Below are positions 10,106-17,882 of a DNA stretch of 64,000 nt, piece after piece. Below the pieces are notes generated by a model that made no database searches, was not told the origin of the DNA, and saw nothing but the letters and a program-made list of their open reading frames with translations. Made by a program: the position numbers and the translations under genes. The DNA comes from Dyadobacter sp. CECT 9275 (GTDB lineage Bacteria; Bacteroidota; Bacteroidia; Cytophagales; Spirosomataceae): positions 1 to 64,000 of the forward strand of contig NZ_CAJRAF010000002.1 in assembly GCF_907164905.1 (NCBI RefSeq). The letters run 5' to 3'. Within the stretch, counting starts at the first letter, position 1; the number at the start of each line of letters is the position of its first letter.

Positions 10106-10312
10106 TTAGTCTAAATGTTTTTTGTCGTTTTGAATTTTAGATGACTATGCAATACATTCAATACTGATTGGGAAACTTTTATTATGCCTAATTTTGAACT
10201 ATTGAGTAAAAAACAAATCACATAAAATTTCTTAATGATTAAAGAGAAGGCACTAATCCTAAAAACAGATGAAAAATAAGCTAGATATTCTAAATGTTTC
10301 TCTGTTTTTTTG

Positions 10313-10320
10313 TAAATTTG
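10313..10320 (+). promoter_or_regulatory. putative promoter (TAnnTTTG) of element copy A
   Basis: TAAATTTG fits the Bacteroidota -7 consensus TAnnTTTG. It lies 2 bp before repeat copy A. Copy B has the same box (TATATTTG) at the equivalent place. No good -33 TTG is evident. Confidence 0.5.
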
Positions 10321-10322
10321 CT

Positions 10323-10422
10323 ATTGATTTACAAGGAATTTGGTTGAAAATGAATGCAATGAGCACCATTACTAAATCGTTACCGATAGTGTTTATGAAT
10401 CTTGTAAACTACTCTTAATTAG
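10323..10422 (+). repeat. 100-bp conserved element, copy A (direct repeat with 17783-17882)
   Basis: About 84 of 100 positions match copy B without gaps. The matches are concentrated in three blocks: ATTGATTTACAAGG at the left end, an identical 28-bp core at 10371-10388 and the 10 bases before it (AGCACCATTA at its start), and TCTTGTAAACTACTCTT at the right. TTTACAAG in the left block and CTTGTAAA in the right block are exact reverse complements in both copies, and the core contains ATCG-TTAC-CGAT, so a transcript could fold as a closed, branched structure. A TAnnTTTG box precedes it and a hairpin with a T-run follows. It could be a small RNA, a leader, or a recombination site. The redox operon starts 73 bp downstream. 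Confidence 0.7.
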
Positions 10423-10449
10423 CTGTTTTTGGATTTGCTAATTTTTTTT
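10417..10449 (+). terminator. intrinsic-terminator-like hairpin after copy A
   Basis: AATTAGC (10417-10423) and GCTAATT (10437-10443) form a 7-bp stem, followed directly by a run of eight T (10442-10449). It lies at the 3' end of repeat copy A and before the first msr gene, so it could end a ~120-nt transcript or act as an attenuator. Confidence 0.55.
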
Positions 10450-10495
10450 AAATATAAAAGACGCTAGCTCAGATAATAATTTGTTAATAAGAAAT

Positions 10496-10981
10496 ATGAA
10501 AAAAATAGGTTTTGGTGGAGGCTGTCATTGGTGTACAGAAGCCATATTTCAGGCTTTAAATGGCGTTGAGTCTGTGGAGCAGGGCTGGATCTCCTCATTG
10601 AACCCCTATGATACATTTTCAGAAGCCGTTATTGTCCATTTTAATGAAGGCATCACACTGGATGTGTTAATTGAAGTGCATCTGCTGACGCATAGTAGCG
10701 CAAGCGCACACAGTATGCGTTACAAGTATCGTTCGGCAGTGTATTATATTGATCCCAATGATAAAGACACTATCGAAATAATAATCAATAAACTGTCAAA
10801 GGAAAATGACACCAAATATATTACACAGACACTGCCCTTGGCAGACTTCAGATTGAATTCGGAGCGTTTCCTCAATTATTATAAAAAAGACAAACAGAAA
10901 CCTTTCTGCCAAACCAATATAAATCCTAAACTAGCTGCAATACGCAAAACATTCGGTCATCATATTCGAAATGATTTTTAA
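10496..10981 (+). CDS. divergent MsrA-like methionine sulfoxide reductase
   Basis: This is 161 aa from ATG 10496 (an upstream in-frame TTG at 10481 is less likely). The opening IGFGGGCHWCTEAIF is the MsrA active-site segment with His in place of the usual Phe of GCFW and a second Cys two residues after it, as in the GCFWC subclass. The usual GYAGG turn and the N-R-Q-G-x-D-x-G-x-QYR segment are missing or changed (SMRYKYRSAVYY remains). MsrA reduces the S epimer of methionine sulfoxide in proteins. This copy is a distant relative whose substrate may differ. It is the first gene of a run of redox-repair genes on the same strand, with 100 bp before thioredoxin. Confidence 0.75.
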   Translation: MKKIGFGGGCHWCTEAIFQALNGVESVEQGWISSLNPYDTFSEAVIVHFNEGITLDVLIEVHLLTHSSASAHSMRYKYRSAVYYIDPNDKDTIEIIINKLSKENDTKYITQTLPLADFRLNSERFLNYYKKDKQKPFCQTNINPKLAAIRKTFGHHIRNDF

Positions 10982-11042
10982 GATGGGAAGAATTGCCAAA
11001 ATATCGGGTGATAACGGTAAGAGAAAGGGTATTGCCGTATAT

Positions 11043-11050
11043 TAACTTTG
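11043..11050 (+). promoter_or_regulatory. putative promoter (TAnnTTTG) for trx-msrB-msrA
   Basis: TAACTTTG matches the -7 consensus and lies 31 bp before the thioredoxin ATG, in the only sizeable gap (100 bp) of the early redox operon. No clear -33 element. Confidence 0.45.
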
Positions 11051-11081
11051 TGGAGTTAGATAACAATTAAAGTTTTTAGTT

Positions 11082-11408
11082 ATGAGAAAAATAGAAAGTA
11101 AACAGGAATTTGAAGAAACAATTCAAAAAGAAGCAAGCGTAGTTGTAGATTTTTACGCCGACTGGTGTGGTCCTTGCCAGACGCTATTACCCACATTGGA
11201 TGACCTGTCCAAAGACTTTGAGGGGAAGGTCAAAATAGTTAAAGTTAATGTTGATAATCAACAGGAACTTGCCCAGCGTTTTGGTGTGCGTAGCATCCCC
11301 ACATTGATCTTTTTCAAGAACCAAAAAGCTGTGGAGACCATAGTAGGTCTTCGAACCAAGGATGAACTTCAAAAGAAGATATCCGCGTTGGAAATAGGAA
11401 ATAAATAG
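11082..11408 (+). CDS. trxA: thioredoxin
   Basis: This 108-aa cytosolic thioredoxin has the WCGPC active site (Cys29 and Cys32), the FYADWCGPC strand, the cis-proline in SIPTLIFF and the closing GLRTKDEL helix. There is no signal peptide. It reduces disulfides and regenerates MsrA and MsrB after each catalytic cycle, which fits its place immediately before msrB (21 bp) and among three msrA-type genes. The organism surely has a housekeeping thioredoxin elsewhere, so this is a dedicated accessory copy. The symbol is by family and does not imply that it is the essential copy. Confidence 0.93.
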   Translation: MRKIESKQEFEETIQKEASVVVDFYADWCGPCQTLLPTLDDLSKDFEGKVKIVKVNVDNQQELAQRFGVRSIPTLIFFKNQKAVETIVGLRTKDELQKKISALEIGNK

Positions 11409-11429
11409 TAACATTCAAAATAAATAGTT

Positions 11430-11876
11430 ATGTTAAACTGGAATGATATCATCAAGTTCGTAAACAAAGGTAATCCTGTTCCGACTCGCAGGGTGGAAAA
11501 AACAGACGAGGAATGGAAAGAACTGTTAAGCCCCGATTCGTATTTTGTTACCAGGGGGAAGGGTACTGAGCGAGCACATAGTTCGGATATGTGCGGCTTA
11601 TTTGAACCGGGTAAATATGAATGTATCAGTTGTGGAACACCTTTGTTTGATGCAACTGAAAAATTTAACAGCACTTCTGGCTGGCCTTCTTTCACTCAGC
11701 CCATAGCTGTTGAAAATATTGCCTACCATAAGGATGGTGGTTATGGTATGATAAGAGTGGAAACGACCTGCAATGTCTGTGATGCGCATTTGGGCCATGT
11801 TTTTCCGGATGGTCCTGCACCAAGTGGTCTTAGATACTGTATCAATGCCGTGGCGCTTAAGAAAGTAGAGGGCTGA
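11430..11876 (+). CDS. msrB: peptide-methionine (R)-S-oxide reductase MsrB
   Basis: This 148-aa MsrB has both zinc CxxC pairs (CISC near residue 71 and CNVC near 117), the substrate-pocket segment SGWPSF, HLGHVFPDGP and the catalytic Cys in LRYCINAVAL. An additional Cys in SSDMCGLF stands where many MsrBs carry the recycling residue. It reduces the R epimer of methionine sulfoxide and complements the MsrA genes on either side. No signal peptide is visible, so it acts in the cytoplasm. It lies 21 bp downstream of thioredoxin, its expected reductant, and 63 bp before the next msrA. Confidence 0.93.
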   Translation: MLNWNDIIKFVNKGNPVPTRRVEKTDEEWKELLSPDSYFVTRGKGTERAHSSDMCGLFEPGKYECISCGTPLFDATEKFNSTSGWPSFTQPIAVENIAYHKDGGYGMIRVETTCNVCDAHLGHVFPDGPAPSGLRYCINAVALKKVEG

Positions 11877-11939
11877 GATCTCTCAAGCATTTCAGATCAA
11901 AAATTTTAAAGAACTTAAATAAAATAAAAGCTATAAGTA

Positions 11940-12431
11940 ATGGAAAATTTGAAAAAAGCATATTTGGCGGGTGGATGTTTCTGGGGCATGGAAGATCTTT
12001 TCAGAGCACGTCCTGGCGTAATTAATACCGAAGTCGGGTACTTAGGGGGACAGAACGATAATCCCACCTACGAGTATCATCCCGGCCATGCAGAGGGTGT
12101 TGAAATTACCTATGATCCAAGCAAGACAACTTATAGGGAGTTATTGGATTATTTTTTCAGGGTACATGATCCCAGCACGGTAGATAGGCAGGGCAATGAC
12201 AGGGGCAAAAGTTACCGCTCGGCACTATTCATTCAGAACGATGAAGAAGGAAATGATGCCGTGGAAATGATCAAATTAGTTGATGATTCGCAACGCTGGC
12301 CTGGAAAGGTAGTAACGACATTGGAGCCGTTCACAAAATTTTGGCCTGCCGAAGACTACCATCAAGATTATCTGGTCAAAAATCCGAATGGCTACACCTG
12401 CCACTTTGAGCGCTTTGGAACTTTTTTGTAA
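11940..12431 (+). CDS. msrA: peptide-methionine (S)-S-oxide reductase MsrA
   Basis: This 163-aa canonical cytosolic MsrA has [11 protein letters not shown] with the catalytic Cys, the GYLGG turn, the [19 protein letters not shown] segment, EDYHQDY and a C-terminal resolving Cys (YTCHFERF). It reduces methionine-S-sulfoxide in proteins and depends on thioredoxin. It is the second of three MsrA-type genes in this module. Its stop is at 12429-12431, and the next small gene starts 4 bp later. Confidence 0.93.
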   Translation: MENLKKAYLAGGCFWGMEDLFRARPGVINTEVGYLGGQNDNPTYEYHPGHAEGVEITYDPSKTTYRELLDYFFRVHDPSTVDRQGNDRGKSYRSALFIQNDEEGNDAVEMIKLVDDSQRWPGKVVTTLEPFTKFWPAEDYHQDYLVKNPNGYTCHFERFGTFL

Positions 12432-12435
12432 AGCA

Positions 12436-12645
12436 ATGAACAAAGTAACGGCAGAAATTTACCAGCTGCATCCCGATCGGTATATATTGGTCTCTGGACA
12501 GGAGGAAGGCGCACCTACATGCCCTTATGAAAATGTCCAACAATGGGTTGGCTATGATACCTTAACCAAAGAATATATTCGGTTTACAAAGTCGGTATAC
12601 AAAAAGCTTGTTGAAGAAATGGAAAATAAAAAAATAAAGATATGA
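12436..12645 (+). CDS. conserved-looking small protein of the msr operon
   Basis: This is 69 aa from ATG 12436; the frame is open further upstream inside msrA, but the ATG directly after the msrA stop is the natural start. Its end overlaps the next msrA by ATGA (12642-12645), which points to translational coupling and supports it being real. The sequence (HPDRYILVSGQEEGAPTCPYENVQQWVGYDT) has one Cys and several aromatics, no signal peptide and no motif I recognise. A role in the redox module is inferred from coupling only. Confidence 0.65.
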   Translation: MNKVTAEIYQLHPDRYILVSGQEEGAPTCPYENVQQWVGYDTLTKEYIRFTKSVYKKLVEEMENKKIKI

Positions 12646-13301
12646 ATATAGTAGTTTTCTTATCGACCGCACTCGGCTTCTTCGCCATGACAGGTTGTAG
12701 CAACAGTATGAGTAACAAAGCCGAGCATAATAAGGGCTTGGAAGAAAAAGTAAGCATTACTGAAATGACAGGCAATAGCGATAGCACGGACGTTATCTAT
12801 TTTGCCGGAGGATGTTTCTGGGGAACAGAGCATTTTTTTAAACAGGTAGATGGTGTTATCGCTACCGAAGTAGGCTTTGCCAATGGCCGTACCGACAATC
12901 CGACATATGAGGATGTAGTACAGAAAAATACGGGCTACGCTGAAACCGTAAAGGTTACATACGATGCTGAAAAATTGGATTTGAATCTGTTACTTGATTT
13001 GTATTTCCTTGCTATTGATCCTACGAGCGTAAATAAACAGGGTAATGATATCGGTGATCAGTACCGTACGGGCATTTATTACACCTCAGGCCAGCAGTTA
13101 CCACTTATAAACCAACGGATAAATAAAGAGGCGGCAAAACATATCAGAGCTATAGCAGTTGAAGTAACCCCCATAAAGAAATATTATAAAGCCGAGGATT
13201 ACCATCAAGACTACCTGGATAAGAATCCGGGAGGATACTGCCATATTAATCCGGCACTTTTTAAAGTGGCGAAGGAAGCTAATAAGGCAACCAATAAATG
13301 A
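12642..13301 (+). CDS. msrA: exported MsrA lipoprotein
   Basis: This 219-aa protein has a short hydrophobic signal ending in the lipobox AMTGC (Cys19), a ~35-residue linker, then a full MsrA domain: [44 protein letters not shown] and the C-terminal resolving Cys in GGYCHIN. I infer an envelope-anchored enzyme that repairs periplasmic or surface proteins, next to the two cytoplasmic MsrA forms. Its start overlaps the 69-aa gene by 4 bp. It needs a membrane electron relay or a periplasmic thioredoxin; none is encoded beside it unless the downstream redoxin serves. Confidence 0.88.
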   Translation: MNIVVFLSTALGFFAMTGCSNSMSNKAEHNKGLEEKVSITEMTGNSDSTDVIYFAGGCFWGTEHFFKQVDGVIATEVGFANGRTDNPTYEDVVQKNTGYAETVKVTYDAEKLDLNLLLDLYFLAIDPTSVNKQGNDIGDQYRTGIYYTSGQQLPLINQRINKEAAKHIRAIAVEVTPIKKYYKAEDYHQDYLDKNPGGYCHINPALFKVAKEANKATNK

Positions 13302-13329
13302 TAATATCATCAAAAAACTATAAAAAATC

Positions 13330-14325
13330 ATGAAAAAAGTAGCAATCAACGGATTTGGTCGCATAGGAAGGGCAGCATTAAAACTGATTTTTGAAACCGA
13401 TGACCTTGAAGTCGTCGCCATAAACGATTTGATGTCGGTAGAAAATGCAGCATATCTGCTTAAATACGACAGTAACTATGGTAAGTATGCTAAAGATGTT
13501 AAATTTGAAGGAGACAGCTTATTTGTGGGGGATAAAGAAATCAAGTATTCCAGTCTACGCAACATTTTAGAGTTACCATGGAAAGCACTCAATGTAGACG
13601 TTGTTATTGAAAGTACCGGCATATTTACCAACAGTGCCGATGCTGAAGGGCATATTCTGGCTGGTGCTAAAGCAGCTGTAATTTCAGGTCCTACAAAAGA
13701 CACTCCAACAGTTGTTTATGGCGTAAATACTACAGATGATAAGACATTGGTCTTTTCTTGTGCAAGTTGTACGACCAATAACATCAGCCCTGTAATAGAA
13801 ATTTTGGGAAGAAGGTTAGGTATAAAAAAAGCAATTCTTAATACCATACATGGATATACTGCTTCACAAAGCCTTGTCGATGCGCCTTCGAAAAAAGAGC
13901 CACGCATGGGTAGAGCGGCCGGCTTGAATCTGGCACCGGCTGCTACGGGAGCAGCCATAGCGACTACTAAAGTATTACCTCAGTACGCCGGAAAGTTCGA
14001 CGGCGTTGCCATTAGAGTTCCCGTCCCTGTTGGCTCCATTTCGGATATTACTTTTATTGCTGAGAGACCTACCACGGTTGAGGAAATCAATCAGATTCTG
14101 TCAGAAGAAGCGACCACAGAACGGTATAAAAAAGTGATCGCTGTAACAAATGAACCCCTTGTATCAACTGATATCATAGGAAGTGCTTTCGCTTCTACCG
14201 TAGATTTAGAAATGACAAGGGTTGTTGATGGAGACCTAGTGAAAATAATGGCTTGGTATGACAATGAATGGGGATTTACCAATCAGATGATCAGACAGAT
14301 TCAATCAATATGGCAACCTGAATAA
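13330..14325 (+). CDS. gap: divergent type I glyceraldehyde-3-phosphate dehydrogenase
   Basis: This 331-aa protein has the Rossmann opening INGFGRIGR, Asp33 (NAD preference), catalytic Cys147 in CASCTTN and catalytic His174 in NTIHGYTASQ. The family motif is normally ASCTTNC. Here the Cys four residues after the nucleophile is Asn151, and an extra Cys (144) precedes it. The phosphate loop (DAPSKKEPRMGRAAG) also differs from the usual D-G-P-x-K-D-W-R-x-GR. The enzyme converts glyceraldehyde-3-phosphate to 1,3-bisphosphoglycerate and is a classical victim of thiol oxidation. Located 28 bp after the MsrA lipoprotein, it is plausibly an oxidation-tolerant spare copy (inference). A hairpin follows at 14363. 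Confidence 0.9.
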   Translation: MKKVAINGFGRIGRAALKLIFETDDLEVVAINDLMSVENAAYLLKYDSNYGKYAKDVKFEGDSLFVGDKEIKYSSLRNILELPWKALNVDVVIESTGIFTNSADAEGHILAGAKAAVISGPTKDTPTVVYGVNTTDDKTLVFSCASCTTNNISPVIEILGRRLGIKKAILNTIHGYTASQSLVDAPSKKEPRMGRAAGLNLAPAATGAAIATTKVLPQYAGKFDGVAIRVPVPVGSISDITFIAERPTTVEEINQILSEEATTERYKKVIAVTNEPLVSTDIIGSAFASTVDLEMTRVVDGDLVKIMAWYDNEWGFTNQMIRQIQSIWQPE

Positions 14326-14362
14326 ACTGATTTAAGCGCACATGCTTACGTCGATTAACTGC

Positions 14363-14393
14363 ATTCCCCTTCTGAAAAGGATAGGGGAATTTT
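14363..14393 (+). terminator. intrinsic terminator after gap
   Basis: ATTCCCCT (14363-14370) pairs with AGGGGAAT (14383-14390), an 8-bp perfect stem, followed by T residues. It lies in the 81-bp gap between gap and the redoxin gene and may end or attenuate the upstream operon. Confidence 0.7.
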
Positions 14394-14406
14394 GATATTT
14401 ATTGTT

Positions 14407-14862
14407 ATGGAAATTTTGAACAACCAAATCCAACCCTGGCATTTGGAAAGTATCGGACAGAAAGATCTTCCACATTACGATAGCTTCAAAGGAAAACCCT
14501 TATTGATCTTGTTTTTCTATTTAGGCTGTCCGGGATGTGTAGGAAGAGCTATCCCATTTGCCAATAAAATGGCGTATGAACACGGGGACAAGATGAACGT
14601 ATTAGGGATTCATAGCAATTTTGAAGGTCCCGAATATACCAATGATGAAATTATTGAAAATTTAAAGTCATTGCATGTTAGGTTTCCGGTTTTTAGGGAT
14701 GCCGGTATGGCCACCACTTTTCACGATTACCAAGCCGGGGGGACACCTCACTGGGTTTTGGTAGATAAAAACGGTAAGGTAGTCCGTTCCATATTTGGTT
14801 CGGATCCCAATCGAGCATTATTATGGTTAGATTACGCAATTATTGAAGAGTTGGAAAAGTGA
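14407..14862 (+). CDS. redoxin / TlpA-AhpC-like thiol protein
   Basis: This is 151 aa from ATG 14407 (TTG 14392 is an unlikely earlier start). It has a thioredoxin fold with the CxxC site in YLGCPGCVGRA (Cys41, Cys44), the cis-proline in GGTPHWVLVDKNG and a beta-hairpin FGSDPN end. It resembles TlpA/ResA-like redoxins and AhpC/TSA-type proteins, but the C-P-G-C site favours a disulfide reductase over a peroxidase. No signal peptide is evident, so cytosolic. Its position between gap and cysS, after three msrA-type genes, suggests thiol-disulfide maintenance of these enzymes. Confidence 0.8.
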   Translation: MEILNNQIQPWHLESIGQKDLPHYDSFKGKPLLILFFYLGCPGCVGRAIPFANKMAYEHGDKMNVLGIHSNFEGPEYTNDEIIENLKSLHVRFPVFRDAGMATTFHDYQAGGTPHWVLVDKNGKVVRSIFGSDPNRALLWLDYAIIEELEK

Positions 14863-14906
14863 ATTAGAATTTACCTTCAAAACATTGCAACTTTTGAATA
14901 TTCAAT

Positions 14907-16388
14907 ATGACTATATATAAAGATCATCCACTGAAAATATATAACTCACTTTCGAACGAAAAAGAAATATTCACACCGATTCAAGATGGTCACGTTGGGA
15001 TGTATGTCTGCGGTCCGACGGTGTACAGTAATGTACATCTTGGTAATGTAAGGACATTCCTCTCGTTCGATATCATCTATCGCTATCTTCTGCATTTAGG
15101 CTATAAAGTCCGTTATGTGCGTAATATCACTGATGTAGGACACCTGGTTGATGATGCAGATAGCGGTGAAGATAAAATTGCAAAAAGAGCGCGTTTGGAA
15201 CAACTTGAACCAATGGAAATTGTTCAACGCTATACCGTTGATTTCCATGATATCCTCCAAAAATTCAACCTTTTGCCGCCAAGCATTGAACCAACGGCGA
15301 CCGGTCACATGATTGAGCAAATCAATGTCATACAGAACATCATAGATAAGGGCTATGCCTACGAATCGAATGGATCGGTATATTTCGACGTGGCAAAGTA
15401 TAGTGAGGATTACGATTATGGTGTGCTCAGCCATCGGGACCTGATACACACGCTTGATAACTCCAGACCACTTGACGGCCAGTCTGACAAACGGAATGAA
15501 CAGGATTTTGCGCTATGGAAGCGTGCTGATCCACACCATATAATGCGCTGGCCTTCGCCGTGGAGCGATGGTTTTCCGGGATGGCATACGGAGTGCACCA
15601 CAATGAGCACAAAATACCTTGGGCAAAGATTTGACATCCACGGTGGAGGTATGGATCTGAAATTTCCACATCATGAATGTGAAATAGCTCAGGGAGAAGC
15701 CTCCACGGGCCATGCACCGGTTAACTACTGGCTGCATGCCAATATGTTAACGCTGAATGGAAAGAAAATGTCCAAATCTAGTGGAAATAATATTCTGCCA
15801 GATGAGATTTTGGCTGGCGACAATCCTGTTCTTAGCAAAGCGTTTTCAGCTTCGGTGACGCGTTTTTTTATGTTACAAACGCATTATCGAAGTATTATGG
15901 ATTTTTCGAATGAGGCGATCCTGGCTGCTGAAAAAGGATACGACCGCCTGATGAAAGCGATAAATAGCTTATCGAAGCTTGAGCCTGGAAATAGATCGAC
16001 ACTCGACATCGCTGGTTGGGAAGCCAAATGTTATGAGGCGTTGGATGACGATTTTAATACGCCGATACTTATCTCACACCTTTTTGAAGGCGTTACGTAT
16101 ATTAATCAACTGAAAGACAAGACTGCCATACTTTCAGCAACCGATCTGGAACATTTCAATAAAGGTATTTCAACCTTTGTTTTTGACGTACTAGGATTGG
16201 AAATGAGATCGGGTGTGTATGACAGCTACGCTGAAAAACTCGACGGGACAATCAAATTACTAATTGAAATTAGGAATAAGGTGCGAGCAGATAGAAACTT
16301 TACTTTGTCAGATCAGATACGCAACCGACTCGCTGAGTTAGCTATCAAATTGAATGATTCAAAGGAAGAAACAACTTTTAACTATTGA
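14907..16388 (+). CDS. cysS: accessory cysteinyl-tRNA synthetase
   Basis: This 493-aa class I synthetase has the zinc ligands Cys35 (MYVCGPTVY), the Cys in GWHTECTTM and the His/Glu of PHHECE. It has the HIGH-type motif as HLGN (44-47) and KMSKS near residue 289. It charges tRNA-Cys. In typical Bacteroidota housekeeping CysRS the first motif reads HLGH followed by ARPAITFD. Here [12 protein letters not shown] marks a separate lineage. A second CysRS inside a redox-repair module, rather than near housekeeping genes, suggests a spare copy used when the normal enzyme is damaged or inhibited (inference). It follows the redoxin by 44 bp. Confidence 0.93.
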   Translation: MTIYKDHPLKIYNSLSNEKEIFTPIQDGHVGMYVCGPTVYSNVHLGNVRTFLSFDIIYRYLLHLGYKVRYVRNITDVGHLVDDADSGEDKIAKRARLEQLEPMEIVQRYTVDFHDILQKFNLLPPSIEPTATGHMIEQINVIQNIIDKGYAYESNGSVYFDVAKYSEDYDYGVLSHRDLIHTLDNSRPLDGQSDKRNEQDFALWKRADPHHIMRWPSPWSDGFPGWHTECTTMSTKYLGQRFDIHGGGMDLKFPHHECEIAQGEASTGHAPVNYWLHANMLTLNGKKMSKSSGNNILPDEILAGDNPVLSKAFSASVTRFFMLQTHYRSIMDFSNEAILAAEKGYDRLMKAINSLSKLEPGNRSTLDIAGWEAKCYEALDDDFNTPILISHLFEGVTYINQLKDKTAILSATDLEHFNKGISTFVFDVLGLEMRSGVYDSYAEKLDGTIKLLIEIRNKVRADRNFTLSDQIRNRLAELAIKLNDSKEETTFNY

Positions 16389-16417
16389 TCTGATTTAAAG
16401 ATTCGCTTTAAATTAAA

Positions 16418-16445
16418 TTGTGTTTTGAGATTATATGTATTTTTG
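16418..16445 (+). promoter_or_regulatory. putative promoter for the AraC gene
   Basis: TTG at 16418-16420 and TATTTTTG at 16438-16445 fit the -33/-7 pattern with a 17-bp spacer, 36 bp before the AraC ATG. This would give the regulator its own transcript. Confidence 0.45.
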
Positions 16446-16481
16446 ATAATAATATAGAAGTACTTTAAATTGAATATTAAT

Positions 16482-17303
16482 ATGATCTATCAAGGAAAGC
16501 AGAACGAATACTTTGAGTTGGAGTATGTAGATTGTGACAATTTCAGAAGCTTTAGGCCGATTGTATCTGGGGCTCTGCAGCTACTGTGGTTTCAATCTGA
16601 CGGAAACAAATTGATCATCGATGGCATTCACCAAACTTTTAATAACAACCAGATTGTTAGTCTCTCTCAATACCATCATGTGCAATATGAGCAGATTAAC
16701 GCTATGAAAATGCTTCGGTTCAATTCAGAATTCTATTGCATAATTAACCATGATAGCGAAGTCGGCTGTAAAGGTGTATTGTATTATACACCTGCAAAAA
16801 TACCGGTTGTTTCGGTTCAGGAGCCGCAATTTGCGATAATGAATGATGCCTGGAACCTAACCGATATGGAATTAGAAATGAAAGACGAATTGCAGCTTGA
16901 AATGCTGCAAATTGTCCTCAAGCGCATCCTGATACTGTGCACAAGAATATACAAAATGCAAGGTACCTTGTCTTTCATCGACGATAGTCAGCATAATTTA
17001 ATAAGGGAATTCAATTTTCTGGTTGAACAAAACTTTAAGGAGCAGCATAGCGTCTCTTACTATGCAGGTTTATTACACAAATCACCAAAGACCATTACCA
17101 ATACCTTTAAGAAGATTGATGAAAAATCACCACTTCAGCTTATCCATGACCGTATTCTGTTAGAGGCTAAAAACTTGCTGCATTATACAAAACGGGATAT
17201 TTCTGAAATAGCGTACGAACTCGGATTTGAAAACGTGCAGGTATTCAGCCGATTTTTCAAGAGACTCTCAGGTATTTCTCCTACCGAATTTCGACTCAAA
17301 TAA
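16482..17303 (+). CDS. AraC-family transcriptional regulator of the redox module
   Basis: This is 273 aa from ATG 16482. The C-terminal ~100 residues form the two-HTH AraC domain (SVSYYAGLLHKSPKTITN, then ISEIAYELGFENVQVFSRFFKR and SGISPTEFR). The ~170-residue N-terminal sensor domain is not one I recognise. It has cysteines at DCDNF, EFYCIIN and VGCKG that could be redox-sensitive, but this is speculative. It is the last gene of the redox module, same strand, with its own promoter. The simplest reading is local control of the upstream genes, possibly through the conserved element at 10323-10422. Confidence 0.88.
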   Translation: MIYQGKQNEYFELEYVDCDNFRSFRPIVSGALQLLWFQSDGNKLIIDGIHQTFNNNQIVSLSQYHHVQYEQINAMKMLRFNSEFYCIINHDSEVGCKGVLYYTPAKIPVVSVQEPQFAIMNDAWNLTDMELEMKDELQLEMLQIVLKRILILCTRIYKMQGTLSFIDDSQHNLIREFNFLVEQNFKEQHSVSYYAGLLHKSPKTITNTFKKIDEKSPLQLIHDRILLEAKNLLHYTKRDISEIAYELGFENVQVFSRFFKRLSGISPTEFRLK

Positions 17304-17729
17304 AAGAAGAGAATTTAGGCGGATTAGGCTTAAAAACATAGCAATTAAAAACGTAGACCTCTTTAAGGGCAGATCTTGAACAGTAGGGTAAATCGATCTT
17401 AATAGGTTTCGATTTAATTATTGTGCGACCTGATTGACTGAGTTTTTAATGTCTTGAAAAAAACTCTAACTCAGTAAGGCTGTCATTATGGATATAAAAC
17501 AGCACCATAGCTTTATGCTCAGTGTTCCTGGTACATGGATAGGTCAAACTACCAGCCTTTGCTTAAGCCATATATCTAAAGCATTCTGTATCTCTCTGTT
17601 TGGGTACATATTCTATATACACCTTGCCATGTCTTATACTAAAGCAGGGCTCATACTATTGGGATTACGGTAATGCGCAATTGTAGGAGCACACAAATGA
17701 GCAACCTCCGCAATAACTTTGTAAGTCGA
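17304..17729. other. intergenic region after AraC, with hairpin 17437-17475
   Basis: No supported gene. ACTGAGTT (17437-17444) and AACTCAGT (17468-17475) form an 8-bp inverted repeat that may end the AraC transcript. A 61-codon frame at 17488-17673 has no recognisable features. TAACTTTG at 17714-17721 matches a -7 box but leads straight into the terminator at 17730. No remnant of an ECF sigma factor was found here. Confidence 0.5.
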
Positions 17730-17770
17730 AATAAAGGGTAAAGAGCCAATGTACTCTACCCTTTATTTTT
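17730..17770 (+). terminator. strong intrinsic terminator before element copy B
   Basis: AATAAAGGGTA (17730-17740) and TACCCTTTATT (17757-17767) form an 11-bp perfect stem, followed by T residues up to 17770. It insulates copy B and the fecR locus from the redox module and can act in both directions. Confidence 0.8.
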
Positions 17771-17778
17771 TATATTTG
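17771..17778 (+). promoter_or_regulatory. putative promoter (TAnnTTTG) of element copy B
   Basis: TATATTTG matches the -7 consensus, lies 4 bp before repeat copy B and corresponds to TAAATTTG before copy A. It faces fecR, whose ATG is about 200 bp downstream. Confidence 0.5.
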
Positions 17779-17782
17779 CAAT

Positions 17783-17882
17783 ATTGATTTACAAGGTAAT
17801 CAAATGAAAAAGAATGTAATAAGCACCATTACTAAATCGTTACCGATAGAGTTTTCCTCTCTTGTAAACTACTCTTTATTAG
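17783..17882 (+). repeat. 100-bp conserved element, copy B (direct repeat with 10323-10422)
   Basis: Same orientation as copy A, 7,460 bp further on. The outer palindromic arms (TTTACAAG and CTTGTAAA) and the central ATCG-TTAC-CGAT stem are kept. Differences fall between them: nine in the first 31 bases, six after the core, one near the right end. The hairpin after copy A is weaker here (ATTA and TAAT arms), but a T-run follows at 17904-17909. The copy ends 99 bp before the fecR ATG and coincides with the change from AT-rich to GC-richer sequence, so it may mark the right edge of an inserted element. Confidence 0.7.

Noticed and set aside
10323..10422. Copy A and B read as short peptides (both can be translated around STITKSLPI)
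   Set aside because: Differences between copies do not favour third codon positions and the frames end at different places, so a conserved DNA or RNA element explains the pattern better than a gene.
14392..14406. TTG start for the redoxin
   Set aside because: It lies on the T-run of the terminator after gap; ATG 14407 fits the family's N-terminus.
17488..17673. 61-codon plus-strand frame after the AraC gene
   Set aside because: No domain, signal peptide or operon spacing; it sits between a hairpin and a strong terminator in AT-rich DNA and looks like chance.
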